Assembly: GCF_002979775.1 (NCBI RefSeq)
Contig: NZ_PCPR01000024.1
Span: 1-64,000, forward strand
Length of the DNA stretch: 64,000 nucleotides
Direction of reading: 5' to 3'
DNA from: Arthrobacter sp. MYb23
Lineage (GTDB): Bacteria > Actinomycetota > Actinomycetes > Actinomycetales > Micrococcaceae
The stretch's first letter is position 1, and every line of letters starts with the position of its first letter. A program made the translations under genes and the position numbers. A model generated the notes under the pieces. That model searched no databases, had not been told where the DNA came from, and was given only the letters and a program-made list of their open reading frames with translations. This document shows, one piece after another, positions 50,515-57,819 of this stretch.

Positions 50515-51869
50515 CGGTGGGCGCGGACCATGCCAAAGAGCCTGCGGAAGATGCCCTCTCCGTCTTCGCCGATGCCATCGTGGTGGAAGTCGGATGTGAC
50601 CCAGGCTTGGAGTCCGCGCACTGCTGCGGCCGTTTCCATCGAGAGATCGTGGTCCACATAGATGTCGTCCTTGTACACGGCTGCCGCGACGGGGACGGTG
50701 TTGGATCCCAACCGGGTGGGGTCGTACAGCGGTTTCCAGTCTTTTCGGGCCGCGAGTTGTTCGGCGACGTCACGTAAGGGAACGAGCGCCGGGTCTTGCT
50801 CGAAGTACCAGGGGTACACCATTTCCCCTGTGAGCAGCGGCTCTTCGGATTCGGGTTTGAAATCAGGATAGTCCTGCAGGACCCGCCAAGCTGCCCAGTT
50901 GGTTGCCTCGTTTTGGCCATAGATGGACTCGTGGAGGACGGCATAGAGCGGGTTGGCCGCACGGCTGACCAGTGCCCGAACCTGTTCAAGGAACGATTCG
51001 GACAACCGCTCACCACTGAGTGTCTCTATGAAGGCGTCCTCCAAAAGGTAGTGGAGGGCATCCACCCTGGTGTTGCCGCCCAGGAAAGATCCCACCATTT
51101 GGAAACGCTCCGGTGTCAGCCGTTCGCCACTTGCGAGGAACTCGGGCTGCTGCTCCAAGTGGCGGGCAATGCGTGTGACTTTTTCCCTGTCCTCCGGGTA
51201 CCACGCGAAATACTCGGCGTTCCTTGCAGCTACCCGACGGAACGTTGCTTGATAGACGCGGTCCGCTGGACCGTGGAGGGGGGCCAGGCCACCGGTGATC
51301 AGCACCTCACGCAACCCCTCCGGGGCGAATGAAAGGTACGTCAGCGCGCAAAAGCCACCGAAGCTCTGTCCCAGCACAGACCACGGGCCGGAGCCCAGAA
51401 CCCGCCGGATGTACTCGGCATCGGCCACGATGGAATCGGCACGAAAGTGGGTCAGGTAGTCTGCTTGCGCTGCGGCGTCACCCCGGAGCTCCAGCGACTG
51501 CCGCTCAATCGGCGTGGATAATCCTGTGCCACGTTGATCCAGCATCAGGATGCGGAAGTCTTTCGCTGCCGCCTTCATCCAGCCGGACAGCGAGGTGACG
51601 CGGTTACCCCGGCCACCCGGCCCACCCTGCAGGTAGAGGAGCCACGGCAGCTTGGCAGCCTCCTCGGGCGAATGGCTCGTTGAGGAGTATTCCCGGGCAA
51701 AGACGGTGATCGTCTCGCCGGGGACCACCTCCTGGTGAACCAAAGGGACCGTGAAGTAGTGTTCCGCCGTCCGGAGTCCGCGGAATTCGTAGCGGGCTTG
51801 GATGCGGTGCCGTGCCGTAGGTTCCCCCGGCCTGGGTGCGGAGAGTTCGGCTCCGGACAGCTCAGCCAC
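50511..51869 (-). CDS. alpha/beta hydrolase, proline iminopeptidase-like (peptidase S33)
   Basis: The 452-residue hydrolase has LYLQGGPGGRG (oxyanion HGGPG-type motif), MLDQRGTGLSTPI, the nucleophile elbow VLGQSFGGFCAL (Ser in GQSFGG), and a late acid and His (KDDIYVDHDLS; SDFHHDG). This matches S33 aminopeptidases that remove N-terminal proline. GTG 51869 has AAGAGG upstream and overlaps the GNAT gene end by 8 bp, so the two are coupled. It releases amino acids from peptides, if active as the family suggests. Confidence 0.88.
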   Translation of the reverse strand: MAELSGAELSAPRPGEPTARHRIQARYEFRGLRTAEHYFTVPLVHQEVVPGETITVFAREYSSTSHSPEEAAKLPWLLYLQGGPGGRGNRVTSLSGWMKAAAKDFRILMLDQRGTGLSTPIERQSLELRGDAAAQADYLTHFRADSIVADAEYIRRVLGSGPWSVLGQSFGGFCALTYLSFAPEGLREVLITGGLAPLHGPADRVYQATFRRVAARNAEYFAWYPEDREKVTRIARHLEQQPEFLASGERLTPERFQMVGSFLGGNTRVDALHYLLEDAFIETLSGERLSESFLEQVRALVSRAANPLYAVLHESIYGQNEATNWAAWRVLQDYPDFKPESEEPLLTGEMVYPWYFEQDPALVPLRDVAEQLAARKDWKPLYDPTRLGSNTVPVAAAVYKDDIYVDHDLSMETAAAVRGLQAWVTSDFHHDGIGEDGEGIFRRLFGMVRAHR

Positions 51870-52374
51870 GGGCAAGAACCTCTTTCGACTCACCGACGTT
51901 CGATCCAAAGGATTGGAGCGCATCGCCTGTCAACCTGAACGTTGACCATTCCTCCATGGCGAAAGCACCCAGGTTCTTGTAGAAATTGATGGAGGGCTCG
52001 TTCCAGTTCAGAACGCTCCACTCCACGCGGGCATAGCCACGTTCGACGGCGGTGGCGGCCAGATGCTGCAACAGCGCCTTGCCGTGGCCCTCGCCACGGG
52101 CATCCGGAACCACGTAGAGGTCCTCCAGGTAGATGCCGTGAACGCCTTCCCACGTGGAATAGTTGAGGAACCAGAGGGCGAAACCCTGCACCGTGCCGGC
52201 GCTGTTCTCCGCAATGCTGGCGTAGACGCGCGGGTTCTCGCCAAAGAGTACTTCGGTGAGCATGGCCGGGGTGTTCTTAACGGCGTCCGGTTCCTTTTCG
52301 TAGATTGCAAGATCGTGAATCATACGCAGGATTGCAGGAACGTCTTCAACGGTGGCGGGGCGGATTACACTCAT
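51862..52374 (-). CDS. GNAT N-acetyltransferase (diamine acetyltransferase-like)
   Basis: The 170-residue protein has GNAT motifs: IRPATVEDVPAILRMI, the substrate-side YLEDLYVVPDARGEGHGKALL (acetyl-CoA loop RGEGHGKAL) and WNEPSINFYKNLGA. The YLEDLYV block is the hallmark of the spermidine/thialysine (SAT2-like) branch. ATG 52374 lies 7 nt behind a TAAGCT -10, suggesting a leaderless mRNA. It is coupled to the downstream peptidase. Confidence 0.9.
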   Translation of the reverse strand: MSVIRPATVEDVPAILRMIHDLAIYEKEPDAVKNTPAMLTEVLFGENPRVYASIAENSAGTVQGFALWFLNYSTWEGVHGIYLEDLYVVPDARGEGHGKALLQHLAATAVERGYARVEWSVLNWNEPSINFYKNLGAFAMEEWSTFRLTGDALQSFGSNVGESKEVLARG

Positions 52375-52381
52375 GCATTCG

Positions 52382-52387
52382 AGCTTA
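52382..52387 (-). promoter_or_regulatory. -10 element of leaderless GNAT gene
   Basis: On the minus strand TAAGCT is followed by 7 nt and ATG 52374. Confidence 0.45.
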
Positions 52388-52406
52388 CTAGGGGCTTGCC
52401 GGCTTC

Positions 52407-53780
52407 CTACTGCCAGGCTGGGGTGGACGTTCCATAACGCACCGGCGGCCGCCAATACCTGAGCGGGGTACCGTCAACGGAAAGAGGCGGGCCAACAAAT
52501 CTGAGCTGCCCGTAGGGGCTGTCCGCAGCAAAGTACTCGGGCTCCTGGACCGGAGTCACAGGCATTCCCTGGTGGCCGGAAGCCAGGGCGAAGAGTTCCT
52601 CAGCTGTCCGCGCCAAGGAGAGCGTTGCTGATCCGCCGGCTCCGGTCCTCACGCGCTCGGCGAGCAACGTCAGCACCGCCGCCGCGAGCCCGTATCCCGT
52701 GGCGTGGTCCAGGGCCTGGACGGGAAGCGCACCAGGTTTCCATCCGTCGTCGTCATTTTGTCCATACTTGACGGCGATCCCGCAGGCTGCCTGCACGAGG
52801 CTGTCAAAGCCGCGCCTTGCCCGCCACGGGCCGTTACCGCCCCATGCGGTCAACGTAACCGCCACCAGGTCTGGCCTGGCACCCAGCAGCGCTTCCTGGC
52901 CCAAACCGTATCGGTCCAGGACCCCGTTGCGGTATCCGGTGACCACCACATCCGCAGTGGCAACAAGACCATGAACAACTGCCAGATCCCCGGGTTTCCT
53001 GAAATCAGCTTCGGCGCTGCGTTTGTCGAACCCCGCGTCGATGAACGCCTCCGGTAGCTCCGGAAGAAAAGGGGGATCGATCCGCAGAACATCAGCACCC
53101 AACGCCCCCAGAAAGCGTGTGGCAGTTGGCCCCGCGATGACGCGGGTCAGATCGAGCACCTTCAATCCGTCCAGCGGCTGGAGCGGGTTCCCGGAAGGCA
53201 CCCACGGGGAGGTAGCCGGCCTCCCGGGCTGAGAATCATGAGGGGCGAGGCTGATCCAAGGCCCAGTGCTTGCCGCGGAATGCATGTCTGAAGAAACCCA
53301 CTCCTCACGGCTCCGGACAGCGGCGGCAACACCCTGGTGTGCCACGATTACAGCTTCGGCCTCCAGAGAGGTCATCGACGCCAAGGCACGGTCCACGTCC
53401 CGCGGCACCGTGGCGGAGAGGGCCTCCATCAACCGCGCCTCGTGATGAGGGTAGTTGGCGTGCAGACGGATCCAGCCGTCCGCAGTGCGCCGGAACCCGG
53501 ACGACGGAGCGAAGCCCTGGGGTTTCCGGCCCGCAATCCGAAGGTGGCCCAGCGAATCAAAAGAAGCTGCAGTCAGCCCTGAATCAACCGAGTATCTCCT
53601 TGGAGAACCAGTCAGCACATTAAGCGCCGTTGCTGCGCTGTGAACCGAACCCAGCGCCAAACCCTCGACATCCAGGGGGCCACCCCACCAACGACGCGAA
53701 CCAGTACAGCTTGCCGGCTGTACATTGCGCAGGGCTTCCACCTCGCCCAAGCCGGCGGTCAGATCAGGGACTGATTCCAT
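52407..53780 (-). CDS. CaiB/BaiF-family CoA transferase, two half-domains
   Basis: The 457-residue class III CoA transferase-like protein has a degenerate N-terminal half (SLGHLRIAGRKPQGFAPSSG, RTADGWIRLHANYPHH) and a second half with the classic start LDGLKVLDLTRVIAGPTATRFLGALGADVLRID and VTLTAWGGNGPW, FDSLVQAACGIA, ALDHATGYGLAAA. The catalytic Asp normally found in the NxxG/DL region is not obvious to me. CoA donor and acceptor unknown. It begins 7 nt behind the DUF3516 helicase stop on the same strand and may be expressed with it. Confidence 0.85.
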   Translation of the reverse strand: MESVPDLTAGLGEVEALRNVQPASCTGSRRWWGGPLDVEGLALGSVHSAATALNVLTGSPRRYSVDSGLTAASFDSLGHLRIAGRKPQGFAPSSGFRRTADGWIRLHANYPHHEARLMEALSATVPRDVDRALASMTSLEAEAVIVAHQGVAAAVRSREEWVSSDMHSAASTGPWISLAPHDSQPGRPATSPWVPSGNPLQPLDGLKVLDLTRVIAGPTATRFLGALGADVLRIDPPFLPELPEAFIDAGFDKRSAEADFRKPGDLAVVHGLVATADVVVTGYRNGVLDRYGLGQEALLGARPDLVAVTLTAWGGNGPWRARRGFDSLVQAACGIAVKYGQNDDDGWKPGALPVQALDHATGYGLAAAVLTLLAERVRTGAGGSATLSLARTAEELFALASGHQGMPVTPVQEPEYFAADSPYGQLRFVGPPLSVDGTPLRYWRPPVRYGTSTPAWQ

Positions 53781-53787
53781 GGTGGAC

Positions 53788-56322
53788 CTAGAGCCTGTTG
53801 ACGTCCGTCACCCGCACCACCGCGGTGCCGGTCTCATCTGACGCTGCCAAGTCCACCTCGGCGGAGATTCCCCAGTCGTGGTTTCCTGCCGGGTCATCAA
53901 AAATCTGGCGGACCTTCCAGGTTCCCGGTTCCTCGGTGATGATGAGCAACCCTGGGCCCCTTGCGTCGGGGCCCGTGCCGATGTCGTCATGTTCGTCGAA
54001 GTAGTCGTCCAGGACTTCTTCCCACCGCCCTGCCTCCCAGCCGGCGTCGGAATCGAGTTCTCCCAGTGCCGCGGAATCCTCGTCAGCGAACAGTTCAACC
54101 CTGCGGAACATCTCGTTCCGAACCATGACCCGGAAAGCCCGGATGTTCGCGGTCAGCAGCGGGGGTGGGGGCGGGGGAGCGTCATGGGGCGTCGGGACAA
54201 GCCCTGAAGTGAGTTCCTCCCACTCATCCAGCAGGCTGGAGTCCACTTGGCGCACCAGCTCGCCCAACCAAGCAATGAGATCTTCAAGATCCTCACGGAG
54301 GGAATCCTGGGGAACTGTCTGCCTCAGCGCACGGAAGCCATCCGCCAGATAACGCAGGACAATGCCTTCAGAGCGGGCCAGGCCATAGAACTGCACAAAC
54401 TCGCCAAAGTTCATGGCACGCTCGTACATGTCCCGAATGATCGACTTCGGAGCAAGCTCAAAGTCGCCCACCCACGGGGCCGCCTTGCGGTAAACCTCGA
54501 AGGCCTCGCCAAGAATCTCCGCCAACGGCATGGGGTAGGTCACTTCGTCCAGCATGGCCATGCGCTGGTCGTACTCGATGCCATCAGCCTTCATGGCGGC
54601 CACTGCCTCACCCCGCGCCTTCTTCTGCTGGGCCGAGAGAATCTGGCGCGGCTTCTCAAGCGTCGACTCAATGACGGAGACAACATCCAAGGCGTAGGAG
54701 GGCGACTCCGGATCAAGGAGCTCCAGGGCGGCTAGCGCAAAGGGGGAGAGGGGCTGGTTGAGGGCAAAGTTGGCCTGCAGATGAACAGTCAGCCGGACGG
54801 AGCGACCCTCGGCCTCCTGTTCCTCCTCCGGAATACGTTCCACCACACCGGCGGCCAGCAGTTCCCGGTAGATCCCCAGGGCTTTCTTCATCAGCCGGAG
54901 CTGCGCGGGCCTGCTCTCATGGTTCTCACTCAGCAGGCGCCGGGTCGCTTGGAAGGGGTCGCCCGGGCGTTCCATGAGGTTCAGTAGCATCGCGTGGGTG
55001 ACGGTGAAACTGGACGTCAAGGGCTCGGGAACAGACTCGACGAGTCGTTTGAACGTTGGCTCACCCCAGGACACGAATCCTTCCGGCGGCTTCTTCTTAA
55101 CCACTTGGCGCAGCTTCTTCTGGTCATCGCCAAACTTGGCGGTGGCCTTGGCCATGGCCTTGGTGTTTTCCACCACGTGCTCCGGGGCTTGAACCACCAC
55201 CGTGCCGGCAGTGTCGTAGCCTGCACGGCCCGCGCGGCCTGCAATCTGGTGGAATTCCCGCGAGTTGAGAGACCTGGTGCGTACGCCGTCGTATTTGCTC
55301 AGAGCCGTCAACAGCACTGTCCGGATGGGCACGTTGATGCCCACCCCCAAAGTGTCGGTTCCACAGATGACTTTCAGGAGGCCGGCCTGGGCGAGCTGCT
55401 CCACCAGGCGGCGGTACTTGGGAAGCATGCCGGCGTGGTGGACGCCGATGCCATGGCGTACAAGCCTGTTCAGCGTTTTCCCGAATCCTGCGGCGAATCG
55501 GAATCCCGCAATCAACTCGGCAATCCGGTCCTTTTCGGCGCGGCTACACATGTTGATGCTCATAAGATTCTGGGCACGCTCAATGGCTTCGGCCTGGCTG
55601 AAGTGGACCACATAGACAGGAACCTGCTTGGTGGAGAGCAGTTCTTCCAACGTCTCGTGAACCGGCGTCAGGTGGTAGTAGTAATGCAGCGGAATGGGGC
55701 GTTCCGCGGAACTCACAGTCGTGGTGGTCCGGCCTGTCAACTCTGTCAGACCGGTCTCGAACCGGGAGACATCGCCCAGTGTCGCTGACATCAGGAGGAA
55801 CTGCGCCTGCGGGAGTTCCAGGAGCGGCACTTGCCATGCCCACCCGCGCTGCGGGTCGGAGTAGAAGTGGAACTCGTCCATAATCACGGAGCCAAGCTCT
55901 GCCGCAGAGCCCTCGCGCAGTGCGATGTTGGCCAGGATTTCCGCAGTGCAGCAAATAATGGGTGCATCCTGGTTGACGCCGGAATCACCAGTGATCATGC
56001 CAACGTTTTCGGCACCAAAGATCTCGCAGAGGGCGAAAAACTTTTCGGAGACCAGAGCCTTGATCGGAGCGGTGTAATAGCTTCGCTGGCCCCGCGCCAT
56101 CGCTTCGAAGTGCGCTGCGATGGCTACCAGGGATTTGCCGGAGCCCGTGGGGGTGGCAAGGATGACGTTGGCGCCGGAAGCGAGCTCCATGATGGCCTCG
56201 TCCTGCGCCGGGTAGAGCTGCAGCCCGCGGCTCTCAGTCCACTCCACGAACCGTGTGTAGATTTCGTCCGGGTCCAGGGGACCTGTGGCGGTGGAACCGG
56301 GGAGCTGCTCAAGAAGTTTCAT
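53788..56322 (-). CDS. DUF3516-type DEAD/DEAH-box RNA helicase (Ski2-like)
   Basis: This is an 844-residue superfamily 2 helicase. The N-terminal half has Walker A LATPTGSGKSLVA at ~55, motif II DEFHFYSD, LLMSATLGD (motif III), GTDTLGVGINVPIRTVL and QIAGRAGRAGYD (motif VI). The C-terminal half is the actinobacterial DUF3516 region with EGIVLRYLADGFRALRQTVP and a long acidic tail ending in a beta-rich segment. Related to Ski2/Dob1 (exosome-associated) helicases by motif style, suggesting a role in RNA decay (inference). ATG 56322 has GGAAACC and TAAGCT 8 nt upstream, nearly leaderless. Confidence 0.9.
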   Translation of the reverse strand: MKLLEQLPGSTATGPLDPDEIYTRFVEWTESRGLQLYPAQDEAIMELASGANVILATPTGSGKSLVAIAAHFEAMARGQRSYYTAPIKALVSEKFFALCEIFGAENVGMITGDSGVNQDAPIICCTAEILANIALREGSAAELGSVIMDEFHFYSDPQRGWAWQVPLLELPQAQFLLMSATLGDVSRFETGLTELTGRTTTTVSSAERPIPLHYYYHLTPVHETLEELLSTKQVPVYVVHFSQAEAIERAQNLMSINMCSRAEKDRIAELIAGFRFAAGFGKTLNRLVRHGIGVHHAGMLPKYRRLVEQLAQAGLLKVICGTDTLGVGINVPIRTVLLTALSKYDGVRTRSLNSREFHQIAGRAGRAGYDTAGTVVVQAPEHVVENTKAMAKATAKFGDDQKKLRQVVKKKPPEGFVSWGEPTFKRLVESVPEPLTSSFTVTHAMLLNLMERPGDPFQATRRLLSENHESRPAQLRLMKKALGIYRELLAAGVVERIPEEEQEAEGRSVRLTVHLQANFALNQPLSPFALAALELLDPESPSYALDVVSVIESTLEKPRQILSAQQKKARGEAVAAMKADGIEYDQRMAMLDEVTYPMPLAEILGEAFEVYRKAAPWVGDFELAPKSIIRDMYERAMNFGEFVQFYGLARSEGIVLRYLADGFRALRQTVPQDSLREDLEDLIAWLGELVRQVDSSLLDEWEELTSGLVPTPHDAPPPPPPLLTANIRAFRVMVRNEMFRRVELFADEDSAALGELDSDAGWEAGRWEEVLDDYFDEHDDIGTGPDARGPGLLIITEEPGTWKVRQIFDDPAGNHDWGISAEVDLAASDETGTAVVRVTDVNRL

Positions 56323-56394
56323 TGGTTTCCAGCTTAGTGCCCGGACGGTTTAGGCTCAGCCCAGCAAGGGATGCCAGGCGCGAGGAGGCTGTCA

Positions 56395-57219
56395 ATGAAG
56401 TGGGACCCGTCTAAATACGTGGAGTTCGGCAACCATCGGGACCGGCCGTTCCATGACCTCGTCGCGAGGGTGCGGTCCGTGCAACCGGGCAAAGTAGTTG
56501 ACCTCGGCTGCGGCCCGGGAAACCTGACGGCAACGCTTGCTGAGCGTTGGCCGGAGGCCCTCGTTGTGGGCATCGACTCATCGGAGGAAATGCTGCTGAG
56601 GGCAGACTCTCTTCGTCAGCAGTCCCTTCGTCCCGAGTCCCTCCCTCAGCAGTCCCTCGAACAGAAGCCGGCCAGGCTGGCCTTCGAGCTGGGCGATATT
56701 GCTGAGTGGCATCCGGACGCGGATACTGACCTGGTGGTCAGCAACGCCGCCCTCCAATGGGTTCCGGGGCATCAGGAAATGCTGGCCGCTTGGCTTCGCG
56801 ACCTCAAGCCTGGCGCGTGGTTTGCCATGCAGGTCCCGGGGAACTTCACGTCGCCCTCCCACACGCTCATGAGGGAATTGGCCGAATCCCGCACGTGGTC
56901 CGGGCGGCTGGGCGGCGTGCTTCGGCACGATGGCGCCGTGGGCAGTCCTGCGGACTACCTGGGCATCATGCTCGACGCCGGATGTGCGGCAGACGCTTGG
57001 GAGACCACGTACCAACAAGTGCTGCAGGGTGAGGACCCGGTACTGGAGTGGGTACGCGGCACGGGACTTCGTCCGGTACTGGCAGCCTTGACTGCGAAAG
57101 AGGCTGCTGATTTCGAAGATGGGTACTCGACCCTGCTGCGCGAGGCCTACCCGGCGACGAGCCACGGAACGGTCTTCCCGTTCCGTCGCATTTTCGCCGT
57201 AGCCCAAAAGCCCGCATGA
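56395..57219 (+). CDS. tam: trans-aconitate 2-methyltransferase-like (Tam) SAM methyltransferase
   Basis: The 274-residue class I methyltransferase has KWDPSKYVEFG.HRDRPFHDLV, the SAM motif VVDLGCGPGNLTATLA, VVGIDSSEEML, VSNAALQWVPGH and the Tam-type ending TVFPFRRIFAVAQK. Tam methylates trans-aconitate, a spontaneous product of the citric acid cycle intermediate. Between the SAM motifs it has four 5-residue repeats (56608-56667) that lengthen a loop. ATG 56395 follows GAGGAGG; a TAGGCT -10 at 56351-56356 would give a leader of ~30 nt. Confidence 0.9.
   Translation: MKWDPSKYVEFGNHRDRPFHDLVARVRSVQPGKVVDLGCGPGNLTATLAERWPEALVVGIDSSEEMLLRADSLRQQSLRPESLPQQSLEQKPARLAFELGDIAEWHPDADTDLVVSNAALQWVPGHQEMLAAWLRDLKPGAWFAMQVPGNFTSPSHTLMRELAESRTWSGRLGGVLRHDGAVGSPADYLGIMLDAGCAADAWETTYQQVLQGEDPVLEWVRGTGLRPVLAALTAKEAADFEDGYSTLLREAYPATSHGTVFPFRRIFAVAQKPA
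56608..56667 (+). repeat. four 15-bp tandem units inside tam
   Basis: Units start at 56608, 56623, 56638 and 56653, each beginning TC[T/C]CT; they encode SLRQQ, SLRPE, SLPQQ and SLEQK in frame. Confidence 0.88.
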
Positions 57220-57373
57220 TCCGCTGGATCTCTTCGCCGCACGTAGCATTCACGTTCCCGCGCTATGACGGCTTGTCCCTTTCCGGCGTCGCTGGTCTAA
57301 TTCTCGGCATGGACCAAGGACGCTTCGAACAAGAGATGCCGCCGGTTGCCCCGGCAGCGGGCCGGAGTTCCCC

Positions 57374-57754
57374 GTGACTCCCACAGGAGATTTTCCGGGC
57401 AACTGGCGCCCCAACACCGGCAGTGCTGTTGCGCTCTTTGAACAGTTGAGACTGCGGATCATTGAACTTGTGGATGCCGGAGCCCTGGCCGTTGGGGCAA
57501 AGCTTCCTCCCGTCCGCAATTTGGCCGGGGTATTGGACGTCGCACCCCACACGGTGGCCCGTGCTTACAAGGAGCTGGAGGCAGCGGGTGTCGTGGCTAC
57601 CCGTGGGCGCAACGGCACCGTGGTCTGCGCACGGGATGACCGCTGGGGAGCACTGGCAGGTGTCGCCGCGGAATACGCCGCCGCTTCGAAGGCCCAAGGA
57701 GCTTCCTTCGCCGAAGCCGTGCAGCTTCTTGCTGCTGCCTACGACGCCGACTGA
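57374..57754 (+). CDS. small GntR-family regulator (YtrA-type)
   Basis: The 126-residue protein has a GntR winged helix (IIELVDAGALAVGAKLPPVRNLAG and VAPHTVARAYKELEAAGVV) and only a short helical tail, as in the YtrA subfamily whose members usually regulate ABC exporters. No transporter is adjacent here. GTG 57374 begins the conserved region; no strong ribosome-binding site. The 154-bp gap before it shows no other gene. Confidence 0.87.
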   Translation: MTPTGDFPGNWRPNTGSAVALFEQLRLRIIELVDAGALAVGAKLPPVRNLAGVLDVAPHTVARAYKELEAAGVVATRGRNGTVVCARDDRWGALAGVAAEYAAASKAQGASFAEAVQLLAAAYDAD

Positions 57755-57790
57755 TACCCATCAGTAGCGTGTGAGGCACGACATGGAAAT

Positions 57791-57813
57791 TCGAAGAAGT
57801 TTTCGATTAGCAT
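57791..57813 (+). promoter_or_regulatory. SOS-box-like palindrome and -10 element of leaderless uvrA
   Basis: TCGAAGAAGTTTTCGA (57791-57806) keeps both outer half-sites (TCGAA, TTCGA) of the actinobacterial LexA box TCGAAC-N4-GTTCGA. TAGCAT (57808-57813) follows directly and ends 6 nt before GTG 57820, so LexA bound here would block the promoter. Confidence 0.65.
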
Positions 57814-57819
57814 TGGTAG

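Noticed and set aside
57324..57330. TTCGAAC before the YtrA-type gene as an SOS box
   Set aside because: Only one half-site; the inverted partner at the right spacing is missing.
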